Below the pieces are notes generated by a model that had not been told where the DNA came from, made no database searches, and saw only the letters and a program-made list of their open reading frames with translations. Below, piece after piece: positions 20,467 through 29,835 of a stretch of DNA of 64,000 nt. Position 1 is the first letter of the stretch, and the number at the start of each line of letters is the position of its first letter. Both the position numbers and the translations under genes were made by a program. This DNA is from Roseitranquillus sp963709765 (GTDB taxonomy: Bacteria; Pseudomonadota; Alphaproteobacteria; Rhodobacterales; Rhodobacteraceae), in NCBI GenBank assembly GCA_963709765.1, contig CAVPXL010000001.1, positions 1 to 64,000 on the forward strand, read 5' to 3'.

Positions 20467-21417
20467 TCAAGGTGAGCGGAGCAGATTCCGCGCCGTCGCC
20501 TCGTCGGTGATGAGCCCGTTGACAAGGCGACCCGTCAGAGCCGCGCGGATCGCGACGACCTTCTCCTGACCCAGCGCGATGCCGGTGAACGGTCTCGCGG
20601 AATCGGGCTCGAGGGGCGCGCCGATGGCGCGCTGGCTGAGCGAGGTCGGCAGCACGTGGCCGCCGGCATCGAAGGCCCGGCCGGCGATCTCGCCCACCAC
20701 CCCCTCGGACAGCAATCCGTCGATTTCATCGTTCGACACGAATCCGTCGCGCGCGATCGGGGCGTCGCGATCCACGCCGGCGATGCCGACGAAGACCGCG
20801 TCCGCCGCCGCGCAAAGGCGCAGTGTGTTCGCGACCGGCGGCTGGGCGCGGATCAGCTCGACTTCGGCCACGCTCGAGGCGAAGACCGGCACCGCCATCG
20901 GGTAATGCTGGGCTCCCGTCCGCTCGGCCAGTCGCACCGTCGCGCTGAACGGCGAGGCGGACCCGTCCATCATCATGTTGCCCAGAAGCGAGACGATCCG
21001 GTGGTGCGGGCGTTCCATCCGCTCGACCTGTTCGGCCGCCGCCGAAAGGGCGCGCCCGGTGCCGAAGGCCACGATGCGGGGCGTTTCGTCAACCAGGACC
21101 CGCTCGATCTCGCGGGCGGCCAGCGACGCGATCCCCGCCAGCAGACCCGGCGCGCCCTGAGCCGACGGCGCGACCCTTGCAAAGCGAAGATGCCAGCGTT
21201 CCTGCAATTCGCTCGCGAGCTCCATGCATCGTGCAATCGGGTGATCGATCCGGACCTTCACCAGGCCGGCCGAAGCGGCCAGGCTGACCAGCCGCTGCGC
21301 CTTCTGCCGCGACACGCCGAGCTCACGCGCGATCTCGTCCTGCGTCATCCGCGCCGCGTAGTAGAGCCATCCCGCACGTGCGGCTTCGTCCAGACGCCGG
21401 CTGTCAATTCCGTTCAG
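20467..21417 (-). CDS. SorC/DeoR-type sugar-responsive regulator
   Basis: A 316-residue transcription factor of the SorC family. A helix-turn-helix (MTQDEIARELGVSRQKAQRL) occupies about residues 22-45, followed by the sugar-binding domain with VGIAGVDRDAP near residue 215 and the ribose-isomerase-like TGIALGQEKVVAIRAAL near the end. It corresponds in position and type to SmoC of the Rhodobacter polyol operon and probably controls smoEFGK-mtlK in response to polyol or its phosphate. No ATG, GTG or TTG occurs at the expected N terminus; a CTG at 21417-21415 overlaps the upstream HAD stop (CTGA) and is the best start, with GGAGG 12 bases upstream. An ATT nine bases later is an alternative. Confidence 0.85.
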   Translation of the reverse strand: MNGIDSRRLDEAARAGWLYYAARMTQDEIARELGVSRQKAQRLVSLAASAGLVKVRIDHPIARCMELASELQERWHLRFARVAPSAQGAPGLLAGIASLAAREIERVLVDETPRIVAFGTGRALSAAAEQVERMERPHHRIVSLLGNMMMDGSASPFSATVRLAERTGAQHYPMAVPVFASSVAEVELIRAQPPVANTLRLCAAADAVFVGIAGVDRDAPIARDGFVSNDEIDGLLSEGVVGEIAGRAFDAGGHVLPTSLSQRAIGAPLEPDSARPFTGIALGQEKVVAIRAALTGRLVNGLITDEATARNLLRSP

Positions 21418-22064
21418 TGTCGGTCCTCCAGGATACCCGGCGCCAGGGTCTCCAGCGCTGTCCAGTCCGCAAGTGTTCCGAGGCTCGGCGACGGCCCTTC
21501 CCAAGCCCGCCCAGTATGGTGCTGGCCGCCATGGTAGAGAACAGACGCCATATTCGCGCGGCCTGCGGCCGTGAGTCCGGGTGCGCTGTCCTCGATCACC
21601 AGGCAGTTCTGCGGCGCCACGCCCGCGCGCGCCGCCGATAGGAGGAACAGGTCCGGCGCGGGCTTTCCCTGCGCAACCTCCGAGGCCGTGTCGAGGCACA
21701 TGCCGAAGCGGCCCCACAGGCCCAGGATCTCCAGTGTCCGCCGCGCCCGGACGGGCGTCGAGCTCGTGGCCACCCGTGCCGGCACCGACAATCTCGCCAG
21801 CATCTCCCTCAGACCCGGCGTCGGTTGCAGCCCTTCCTCGAACGCCTGCAGAACCCGCTGCCGGTAGCGCGCCTCGAAGTCGCCGGGCAGTGGCCTGAAC
21901 CGCCGCCGCAGGTCTTCGGCCACGACCGGAAAGCTGCGTCCGAGGAAACTCCGCCGGATCTCGTCGACCTCGATCGCGATGCCTTCGACTTCCAGTTCCG
22001 CCTTGAGCGCATGGAAGCTCATGATCTCGCTGTCGGCGAGAACGCCGTCGAGATCGAAGATCAC
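21414..22064 (-). CDS. HAD superfamily phosphatase, beta-phosphoglucomutase-like
   Basis: A 216-residue HAD-IA hydrolase. Motif I is FDLDGVLADSE at residues 3-13, motif II is VATSST near residue 98 and motif III/IV is GKPAPDLFLL with VIEDSAPGL near residue 165. It probably removes phosphate from a sugar or polyol phosphate, which would fit its place at the head of the polyol operon. The start is GTG at 22064. Its stop overlaps the proposed CTG start of the SorC-type regulator, implying coupled translation. Confidence 0.87.
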   Translation of the reverse strand: MIFDLDGVLADSEIMSFHALKAELEVEGIAIEVDEIRRSFLGRSFPVVAEDLRRRFRPLPGDFEARYRQRVLQAFEEGLQPTPGLREMLARLSVPARVATSSTPVRARRTLEILGLWGRFGMCLDTASEVAQGKPAPDLFLLSAARAGVAPQNCLVIEDSAPGLTAAGRANMASVLYHGGQHHTGRAWEGPSPSLGTLADWTALETLAPGILEDRH

Positions 22065-22486
22065 GCACTGGAAGGTGCGAACGCTCTGGCCAGCCTCGGG
22101 TGCGATTTCACGTCTCTCCAGTCACGTTGCCGGAAATCGGGATGGCGCAGCAGCTCGTTCATATGCGCATGGCATCGCGTGTGTCTCCTGAGGTGCGAAA
22201 CGGCTAGCTTCTTACACTAGGCGCGATTGCGCTCAGCCGATAGGCATTTGGCCGGAGGTCCGTGTCGCGTTCACGGCCCGTGCAAGGAAGGCAGACGATC
22301 ACGACAGCCCGGCTCAGGGCCGTCGCGCGGATCGAAATGGGGGCCTGCTGTCCATTGTCGCCCGCTTGCCGTTGGTCCCCGGCACACCTGCAGGCGCATA
22401 ACTTCCATTTGGAACTTGTTTTCCGCCGCGATGCTGCGCCATCCTGCGCCCGTGACCAACAATGTCGCCGGAGGCGGGGCACACGA

Positions 22487-23008
22487 ATGAAGATCGACGC
22501 GCAAGAAGGCGGCGCGACGCTGACGATGACGGAGGCGAAGCTCTGGCACGATCCCTGCCCCTTCGCCTATCGGCTGAACTACCTTGCGCTGCGATACAAC
22601 GTGCCGCTCTATTCTTGGGTCGAGCGGGAATGGGGGCTGGCACGGCCGGACATCGTGGTCCTGTGGTCGCTGGGCGTGAAGGACAACGCCTTCGCGCAGG
22701 AGATCGCCGAGAGCTCCGGGTTTCCACCCAACACGCTGAGCCGCGCCGTTCACCGACTGACGAAGCGCGGGCTGGTCCGGCGGGGACGCGACGGCACCGA
22801 CGGGCGGCGTCAGGTCCTGTCGCTGACCGAGGCGGGCCGCGCGCTCTTTCTCAAGGTCCTTCCGCTCTTCCAGCACCACGAGACCCGGATGCTCGCGGCG
22901 CTCGACAGCGAGGAACGCCGGATTCTCAGCGACCTGATGGCTAAGATGGTGCGCGCCGCGCCCGGATGGCCGGCCTCCGCGGACGAACTGGAGAGCCCGT
23001 GCGCCTGA
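22487..23008 (+). CDS. MarR family transcriptional regulator
   Basis: A 173-residue winged-helix regulator. The recognition region NTLSRAVHRLTKRGLVRRG lies near residue 85 and the wing DGTDGRRQVLSLT near residue 104. The N-terminal part (FAYRLNYLALRYNVPLYSW) forms the dimer helix. The start is the ATG at 22487, with GGAGG 12 bases upstream. It lies on the same strand as, and 432 bases before, the Dpp-type transporter genes and is their likely local regulator. The ligand is unknown. Confidence 0.85.
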   Translation: MKIDAQEGGATLTMTEAKLWHDPCPFAYRLNYLALRYNVPLYSWVEREWGLARPDIVVLWSLGVKDNAFAQEIAESSGFPPNTLSRAVHRLTKRGLVRRGRDGTDGRRQVLSLTEAGRALFLKVLPLFQHHETRMLAALDSEERRILSDLMAKMVRAAPGWPASADELESPCA

Positions 23009-23440
23009 CAGCCACGTACCGGATCGGCATGAAGGCGCCGCTGGCACACGATGGTTGCTGCGCTGAAATCCTCGAGCCGCCGGGCCTGTCTGCCGTCCCG
23101 ACGAGGCCGCTCGGCCCGGCGCCCGATAGCGTGACCCGCCCCCGAAAGGGCACTCGGCGAGCCAAGCCGGTGGCGCCTGGTGTCTGCCAGTCCCTGGCCT
23201 TGTCATGCGGGGCGCGCGTTTGCAGAGCCCTGATCGTTGATGGGCATGGGACTGCGCGTCGATGGAGATGGTTGTGACTGAAGCGCCTCGAAACCGGACG
23301 ACCGCGTCGCGCCGGCTGCAACCCGGTCGCGCGACGCGGCGCGCCCTGCGACATTTGCTTCCTGCCGTTGCGCGAGGGCTGTCTGATCGGCAGTCTCGGA
23401 TCGTGGAGATGAAGGAGCGCGCGAAGGGGTGGGTCCAGAC
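23009..23440. other. Intergenic region upstream of the dpp-like operon
   Basis: No coding region is supported. The stretch probably holds the operon promoter, but no clear -35/-10 pair or operator was recognised. A GAAGGGG site near 23423 serves the next gene. Confidence 0.4.
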
Positions 23441-24317
23441 ATGGCGATAACGGAAGCGCCCGTCCGGCGGTCGGTGCTCGTGGAATTGCTGCACCGGCCG
23501 CGCGCGGCCTTCGGGCTTGTCGTGATCGCGGTCATGGTGTTCGCGGCGGTTTTCGCGCCGTTCATCATGCCCCACGATCCGTTCGAGCAACGCTTCGACG
23601 GGCTGACGCTCTCGGGTGCGCCGCTGTCGCCCGGCGGCGAATGGCTGCTGGGAACGGACCTGCTCGGGCGCGACCTCTTCAGCCGGCTGATCCTCGGCAC
23701 GCGGACCTCGCTGGTGATCGGCGTCCTTGCCAACGGCATCGCCGTGGTCTTCGGCGCCGGCGTGGGCGTCGTGGCGGGCTATTTCGGCGGCTGGCTCGGT
23801 GCGATCCTGATGCGGTTCACCGATCTGATGATGGCGTTTCCCGCGCTGCTTCTGGCGATCGTGCTGGCCGCGATCTTCCAGCCCAGCCTGCTGATCGTGG
23901 CGCTGGTGATCGCAATGGTGAACTGGGTGCAGATGGCCCGCGTGATCTACACCGAAACCCGCAGCCTGACCGAACGCGAGTTCATCCAGGTACAGCGCGC
24001 CATCGGCTCGGGGCACCTCCGGATCCTCTTCCGGCACCTGCTGCCACACTCTGCTGTCGTCGATCGTGGTCTTCGGCACGCTCGGAATCTCGACCACCGT
24101 CCTGCTCGAAGCGACGCTGAGCTATCTTGGGGTGGGCGTTCAGCCGCCGGTTCCTTCGTGGGGCAACATCATCTTCGAGAACCAGACCTATTTCACCACC
24201 GCGCCATGGCTGGTCTTCTTCCCGGGCCTCGCCATCGTGCTGCTGGCCCTGGCCTTCAACCTCGTGGGCGATGCGTTGCGCGACGTGCTCGACCCGACCT
24301 TGAAGGGCCGGCACTGA
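23441..24317 (+). pseudogene. Dipeptide-type ABC permease DppC, one frameshift
   Basis: A DppC/OppC-class permease of about 291 residues. The N-terminal domain (OppC_N) and first span read LVVIAVMVFAAVFAPFIMP, the LLGTDLLGRDLFSRL motif is near residue 68, and the EAA loop falls near REFIQVQRAIGSGHLRILF. An extra T near 24050 (CCACACTCTGCTG instead of CCACACCTGCTG-type spacing) shifts the frame; the remainder continues as VFGTLGISTTVLLEATLSYLG to the TGA at 24315-24317. Deleting one base restores a full-length family member, so the gene is likely intact in the organism. The stop overlaps the next ATG. Confidence 0.82.
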
Positions 24318-25237
24318 TGGCGGCCTACATGCTCCGCCGTCTGGCCGAGGCCGCATTGATCCTGCTGGGGATCAGCCTGGTGACCTTCGTCCTGCTCTAC
24401 CTCGTGCCCGCCGACCCGGCACGGCAGATCGCCGGGCGCAGCGCGACCGCGCAGACCGTGGAGAACATCCGCAACCAGCTCGGCCTCAACGACCCGTTCT
24501 TCGTGCAATACGGCCGCTACTTGTGGAACCTGCTGCAGGGCGACCTCGGCCGGTCCTACCTCCAGCGGGCCGAAGTCGGCACGCTCATCGCCTCGCGTCT
24601 GCCCGCGAGCCTGCTGCTGATGGTCAGCGCGATCGTGCTGGAGCTGATCGTCGGTCTGACCATCGGCATCACCGCCGCGCTCCGGCGCAACACGTTCACG
24701 GACAATGCACTGATGGTGTTCAGCTTCGTGTCGATCTCGGCCCCGCAATTCGTGATCGGGATCCTGCTGCTCTACGTCTTCGCGGTGCAGTTGCACTGGT
24801 TCCCCATCGGCGGCTATGGCACGGCGGCGCATCTCGTTCTGCCGACCGTAACCTTGGCGTTCCTGGGCGCGGGCTGGTACAGCCGGATGATGCGCTCCTC
24901 GGTGATCGACGTTCTGGCGCAGGATTTCGTCCGCACGGCCCGCGCCAAGGGGCTGGGCCGCGGGCGCATCATCGCACGCCACGTCTTTCCCAACGCGATC
25001 CTGCCGATCATCGCGATGGTGGGCATCGATATCGGACTTTTCTTCTCGGGGATCGTCGTCGTCGAAAGCGTCTTCGGATGGCCCGGCATCGGGCAGCTCG
25101 CCTGGCAGGCGATCCAGCGCATCGACATCCCCGTCATCATGGGCGTCACCCTCGTCAGCGCCGCGGCCATCGTGCTCGGCAACCTGCTGGCGGACCTGAT
25201 CGCCCCCTTCGTGGACCCCAGAATCAAGCTGAAGTGA
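24317..25237 (+). CDS. Dipeptide-type ABC permease DppB
   Basis: A 306-residue DppB/OppB-class permease. The start region MLRRLAEAALILLGISLVTF is the first span, PADPARQIAGRSATAQTVENI is the typical periplasmic segment, and the EAA loop reads VRTARAKGLGRGRIIARHVF near residue 210. It ends FVDPRIKLK. The ATG at 24317 overlaps the DppC stop (ATGA-type coupling). The order DppC before DppB is the reverse of the usual arrangement. Confidence 0.9.
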   Translation: MAAYMLRRLAEAALILLGISLVTFVLLYLVPADPARQIAGRSATAQTVENIRNQLGLNDPFFVQYGRYLWNLLQGDLGRSYLQRAEVGTLIASRLPASLLLMVSAIVLELIVGLTIGITAALRRNTFTDNALMVFSFVSISAPQFVIGILLLYVFAVQLHWFPIGGYGTAAHLVLPTVTLAFLGAGWYSRMMRSSVIDVLAQDFVRTARAKGLGRGRIIARHVFPNAILPIIAMVGIDIGLFFSGIVVVESVFGWPGIGQLAWQAIQRIDIPVIMGVTLVSAAAIVLGNLLADLIAPFVDPRIKLK

Positions 25238-25254
25238 CCGACAGGAGAAACCTC

Positions 25255-26875
25255 ATGAGACAACTGCTTGCGACGACCGCGCTTCTGGCGCTCGGCCAAC
25301 CGGCCCTGGCGCAGGAGGCGCCCGAACTGGCCGACGCGCCCCAGGGCGGGACCATGACCGTGACCTATCAGGAGGACGTGGCGACCCTCGACCCGGCCAT
25401 CGGCTACGATTGGCAGAACTGGTCGATGATCAAGTCGCTGTTCGACGGGCTGATGGGCTACGAGCCCGGGACCACCGACCTGCGGCTGGAACTGGCCGAG
25501 AGCCACGACATCTCCGAGGACGGCCTCGTCCACACGTTCCGCCTTAAGGACGGGATCAAGTTCCACAACGGCCGCGAGATCATGGCGGAGGACGTGAAGT
25601 ACAGCCTCGACCGCGTGACCGACCCCGCGACGCAATCGCCGGGGGCGGGCTTCTTCGGCATGATCGAAGGGTTCGACAGCGCAGGCGAAGACGGCCTGTC
25701 GGGCGTGAAGGTCATCGACGACAAGACGGTCGAGATCACCCTCTCGCGTCCCGACGCGACGTTCGGGCATGTCATGGCGCTCAACTTCGCGTCCATCGTG
25801 CCGCAAGGAAGCGGTCGAAGAATTGGGCCAGGATTTCGGGCGTGAGCCGGTGGGCTCGGGGGCCTACAAGCTGGCGGAATGGACACCGGGTCAGCGGCTC
25901 GTCTTCGAGAAGTTCGAGGAATACCATCGCGACGGCGTGCCCAAGCTCGACCAGATCACGTTCGAGCTGGGTCTGGACCCGACCGTGGCCCTCCTCAGGG
26001 TGCAGCAGGGGCAGGCCGACATTCCGGGCGACCAGATCCCGCCGGCGCAGTTCCTGCAGGTGATGGACGACCCCGCGCAGGCCGAGAAGGTCGTCGAGGG
26101 CGGACAGCTCCATACCGGCTACGTCACGCTGAATACCCGGATGGAGCCCTTCGACAACGTCGAGGTCCGCAAGGCGGTGAACCACGCGATCAACAAGGAT
26201 CGCATCGTGCGCATCATCAACGGCCGCGCGGTGCCGGCGAACCAGCCGCTGCCGCCGTCGATGCCGGGCTACGCCGAAGATTACGAGGGCTATGCCTTCG
26301 ACCCCGACGCCGCGAAGCAGGTGCTGGCGGATGCGGGCTATCCCGACGGATTCTCGACCGAGCTCTACGTCTACAATACCGATCCCAACCCGCGCATCGC
26401 CCAGGCGATTCAGCAGGATCTGGGCGAGATCGGCATCGACGTGGAGATCCGCAGCCTCGCGCAGGCCAACGTCATCGCGGCGGGCGGCGAGCCCGACCAG
26501 GCGCCGATGATCTGGTCAGGCGGCATGGCCTGGATCGCGGATTTTCCCGATCCGTCGAACTTCTACGGGCCGATCCTCGGGTGCGCCGGCGCAACCCAGG
26601 GCGGCTGGAACTGGGCCTGGTACTGCAACGAGGAGATTGACGCGCGCGCGGCCGAGGCCGACGCGATGGTGGGGCCCGACAGCACCGAGGCCCGCGAGGA
26701 GGCCTGGCGCCAGATCTACGTCGACATCATGGACGACGCGCCCTGGGTGCCGATCTTCAACGAGCAGCGTTTCACGTATCACTCGGACGCGATCGCCGGG
26801 CCCGACCGGCTCTTCGTCGATCCGGTGCACATCCCCGTCAATTACGATTACATTCATGTCTCCGATGCACAGTAA
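25255..26875 (+). pseudogene. Dipeptide-type ABC substrate-binding protein, one frameshift
   Basis: A family 5 solute-binding protein of about 539 residues. A signal peptide (LLATTALLALGQPALAQ) ends near residue 20, and the family signature reads GLVHTFRLKDGIKFHNGREI near residue 90. An extra C at about 25804 (GTGCCGCAAGGAAGCG for GTGCCGAAGGAAGCG) breaks the frame; afterwards KEAVEELGQDFGREPVGSG continues to HVSDAQ and the TAA. AGGAGA lies seven bases before the ATG at 25255. It would bind a peptide or amide substrate for DppBC. The C-terminal end overlaps the formamidase start. Confidence 0.85.
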
Positions 26876-27809
26876 CTGCGAGCACACGATCCACGGGCGT
26901 CAGCACCACAACGGGTGGGACAACTCGATCCCGCCCGCGCTCACCGTGGCGCCGGGCGAGAGCATCCACTTCGAATGTCTCGACAGCTCCGGCGGGCAAT
27001 TCACCCGCGATAGCACAACGGCCGACGTGCCGAACCTGTCGTTCGATGCCATCAATCCGGTTACCGGCCCCGTCTTCGTCGACGGGGCCAGACCGGGCGA
27101 CGTACTCAAGGTGCAGATCGGGCGGTTCCACCCCTCGGGCTTCGGCTGGACGGCCAACATCCCCGGCTTCGGGCTTCTGGCGGACCAGTTCACCGACCCC
27201 GCCCTGCATGTCTGGGATTACGACGCGGACGGGATGTCGCCCGCGCTCTGGTCGGGCGTGGGACGGGTGCCGCTCAAGCCCTTCGCGGGCACGATCGGCC
27301 TGGCGCCGGCAGAGGCGGGGCTGCATTCCATCGTGCCGCCGCGGCGCGTGGGCGGCAACATGGACATCCGCGACCTGACCACCGGCACGACGCTCTACCT
27401 GCCGGTCGAGGTGGAGGGGGCGCTCTTCTCCATCGGCGACACCCATGCCGCGCAGGGCGACGGCGAGGTCTGCGGCACGGCCATCGAAAGCCCCATGCAT
27501 GTGGAACTGACGCTCGACCTGATCCGCGGGGAGGAGCTGCGTTTCCCGCGCTTCGAGACGCCCGGCCCGGTGACCCGGCATCTCGACCAGGACGGCTACA
27601 CGGTGGCGACCGGCATCGGACCCGACCTGATGCAGGCCAGCCGCGACGCGGTGGCGGGCATGATCGACCTTCTGGGCCGCGAACAGGGGCTCTCTGCGGT
27701 CGACGCCTACATGCTGGCGTCGGTCTGCGGCGACCTCAGGATCAGCGAGATCGTCGATCAGCCGAACTGGGTAGTGTCGTTCTACATGCCGCGATCGGTT
27801 TTCCGATGA
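26856..27809 (+). CDS. Acetamidase/formamidase family amidohydrolase
   Basis: A 317-residue enzyme of the FmdA/AmdA family, which hydrolyses formamide or short amides to ammonia and acid. Family features include HNGWDNSIPPAL near residue 22, the beta-rich middle VPPRRVGGNMDIRDL near residue 165, GDTHAAQGDGEVCGTAIE near residue 195 with the metal-binding His and Asp, and YMLASVCGDLRISEIVDQP near the end. The start is either ATG 26856 or ATG 26865; neither has a strong ribosome-binding site and both overlap the binding-protein gene, suggesting coupling. Its place inside the transporter operon suggests that the imported compound is an amide or releases one. Confidence 0.88.
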   Translation: MSPMHSNCEHTIHGRQHHNGWDNSIPPALTVAPGESIHFECLDSSGGQFTRDSTTADVPNLSFDAINPVTGPVFVDGARPGDVLKVQIGRFHPSGFGWTANIPGFGLLADQFTDPALHVWDYDADGMSPALWSGVGRVPLKPFAGTIGLAPAEAGLHSIVPPRRVGGNMDIRDLTTGTTLYLPVEVEGALFSIGDTHAAQGDGEVCGTAIESPMHVELTLDLIRGEELRFPRFETPGPVTRHLDQDGYTVATGIGPDLMQASRDAVAGMIDLLGREQGLSAVDAYMLASVCGDLRISEIVDQPNWVVSFYMPRSVFR

Positions 27810-29527
27810 CGGCAGCGCCGGTGCTGTCGGTGCGCGACCTGAGCGTTCAGGTCGCCACTCCCGCCGGCGCGAAGACGGTGGTGGACGGGCTTTCCTTCGA
27901 CCTCCACCGGGGCGCGACGCTGGCTCTGGCCGGCGAAAGCGGCTCGGGCAAGTCCATGACGGCGATGGCCGTCATGGGCCTCTTGCCGCGGCCGATGGCG
28001 CGGATATCGGGGGGCAGCATCCGCCTTGGCGACACCGAGCTGACCGAACTGGGCGAACGGGCGCTGCGCAAGGTGCGCGCGGCCCGCATCGCGATGATCT
28101 TCCAGGAGCCGATGACGAGCCTCAATCCGGTCCTGCGGATCGGCACGCAGCTGGTGGAAGTCCTGCGGGAACATCGCGTCACGGCGCCGGGGCGGGAGCG
28201 TGCCAAGGCGCTGGACCTTCTGCGCGACGTGCGCCTGACGGATCCGGAAAAACGACTGGACCAGTATCCCCACGAATTGTCCGGCGGGATGCGACAGCGG
28301 GTGATGATCGCCATGGCGCTGGCCTGCGACCCCGAGGTGCTGATCGCCGACGAACCGACGACGGCGCTCGACGTCACGGTGCAGGCCGAGATCCTGGCGC
28401 TGATCCGCCGCCTTGCCGCCGATCACGGGTCGGCCGTCCTCATGATCACCCACGACATGGGGGTCGTGGCGCAGATGGCGGACCGTGTGGTCGTGCTGCG
28501 CGAGGGCCGCGTCGAGGAAGCGTCGGATGTGGAATCCCTTTTCTCGGCGCCGACGTCGCAATACGCGCGGGACCTGCTGGCCGCGGTCCCCCGTCTCGGC
28601 GACGGACAGGGTCGGCTGAGCGAAGAGCGGCCCGACGACATATTGCGGGTCGAGGACCTCAGCGTGCATTTCGACATGCGCGGCGGATTTCTCGGGCGCG
28701 CTACGGGACGGGTCCACGCTGTCGAGCGGGTCAGCTTCGGCGTCGCGCCCGGCGAAACCCTGGCGCTCGTGGGGGAATCCGGCTGCGGCAAGTCGACCAT
28801 CGGCAAGGCGCTTTGCGGCCTCGTCCCGTTCGAGGGCAGCGTGGTCGTCGACGGGCAGCAGACCCGCGACCTGTCGTCAGCGCGTCTCAAGGCGGTGCGG
28901 CGGAACATCCAGATGATCTGGCAGGATCCGGGCGCCAGCCTCGACGCGCGGATGCGCATCGGCCCACAGATCGCGGAGCCAATGACGGTTCACGGCCTGC
29001 CCGGCGGACGCGATCGCGTGGCATGGCTGCTGGAGCGGGTGGGGCTGCCTGCGGACGCGGCGGATCGCTACCCCCATGAATTCTCCGGCGGTCAGCGACA
29101 GCGGATCTGCATCGCCCGCGCCCTTGCCCTGAGCCCCCGGGTTATCGTCGCTGACGAGCCCACCAGCGCGCTTGATGTGAGCGTGCAGGCACAGGTGCTC
29201 GACCTGCTGTCCGAACTTCAGGACGAGAGCGGCCTCGCGATGCTCTTCGTCAGTCACGACATGGCGGTGGTCGACCGCATGGCGGACCGGGTCGCGGTGA
29301 TGCGCCTGGGCCAGATCGTCGAGGTCGGTCCCCGCGATGCCGTCCTGCGCGCGCCGGCACATCCCTACACGCGCCGCCTGATCGAGGCGGTGCCAGAACC
29401 CGTGCCGGGCCGCGCCAAGGAGCCGCCGCCGTCCGAGGAACAGGACTCGCCGTTGCGGCCGATCGGCGACCCGCCGCCACCGCTGCGACTGGCGCAGGTC
29501 GCGACGGGACACTGGGCGGCTGTCTGA
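27806..29527 (+). CDS. Fused dipeptide ABC ATPase, DppD-DppF type
   Basis: A 573-residue protein with two ATP-binding cassettes. The first has GESGSGKS near residue 46, LSGGMRQR near residue 156 and VLIADEPTTALD near residue 176. The second has GESGCGKST near residue 325, FSGGQRQR near residue 427 and VIVADEPTSALD near residue 448. In most Dpp/Opp systems these are separate subunits. The ATG overlaps the formamidase stop (ATGA at 27806). It would power DppBC. The last 40 residues are proline-rich and not conserved. Confidence 0.92.
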   Translation: MTAAPVLSVRDLSVQVATPAGAKTVVDGLSFDLHRGATLALAGESGSGKSMTAMAVMGLLPRPMARISGGSIRLGDTELTELGERALRKVRAARIAMIFQEPMTSLNPVLRIGTQLVEVLREHRVTAPGRERAKALDLLRDVRLTDPEKRLDQYPHELSGGMRQRVMIAMALACDPEVLIADEPTTALDVTVQAEILALIRRLAADHGSAVLMITHDMGVVAQMADRVVVLREGRVEEASDVESLFSAPTSQYARDLLAAVPRLGDGQGRLSEERPDDILRVEDLSVHFDMRGGFLGRATGRVHAVERVSFGVAPGETLALVGESGCGKSTIGKALCGLVPFEGSVVVDGQQTRDLSSARLKAVRRNIQMIWQDPGASLDARMRIGPQIAEPMTVHGLPGGRDRVAWLLERVGLPADAADRYPHEFSGGQRQRICIARALALSPRVIVADEPTSALDVSVQAQVLDLLSELQDESGLAMLFVSHDMAVVDRMADRVAVMRLGQIVEVGPRDAVLRAPAHPYTRRLIEAVPEPVPGRAKEPPPSEEQDSPLRPIGDPPPPLRLAQVATGHWAAV

Positions 29528-29551
29528 CGGGCGACACGCGCCACCGACGGT

Positions 29552-29750
29552 TCAGGCCGCCTCGACCTCGTAACCGGCATCGGCGATGGCCGATTGCAGA
29601 GTCGAGGACGGGCGCGTCGCTTTCGACACTTACCGAATGCGCCTGCAGATCACACTCGACCCGCGCTTCGGCATCGACGGCCCGCACGGCCTGTTCGATC
29701 GTTGCGACGCAATGGCCGCAGCTCATGTCGGGAACGCGAAATTTCGTCAC
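29552..29750 (-). pseudogene. Heavy-metal-associated (CopZ-like) chaperone, one frameshift
   Basis: A small protein of about 65 residues with the metal-binding motif MSCGHCVATIEQAV at residues 9-22, typical of HMA copper chaperones. The start is GTG at 29750, with AAGGAGG eight bases upstream. Near 29590 one extra base disrupts the frame; removing it gives the expected ADAGYEVEAA ending and the TGA at 29552-29554. The length of the interval, 199 bases, is consistent with a single insertion. No copper ATPase is adjacent, so it appears as a lone chaperone. Confidence 0.8.
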
Positions 29751-29835
29751 GGCAGAGACCTCCTTGATGGGTCGGGAAAACTGATCCCCAACGCCGCAGA
29801 TCCGATCCGGTTGCCGTTCCGCATTCCCTGATCCG

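Noticed and set aside
20467..22068. 533-residue frame starting inside the HAD gene
   Set aside because: Only the last 316 residues are SorC-like; the first part is out of frame with the HAD gene it overlaps.
23429..25237. Single 602-residue frame that would fuse DppC and DppB
   Set aside because: The DppC part loses family similarity after an extra base near 24050, and DppB has its own start; the fusion is an artefact of that insertion.
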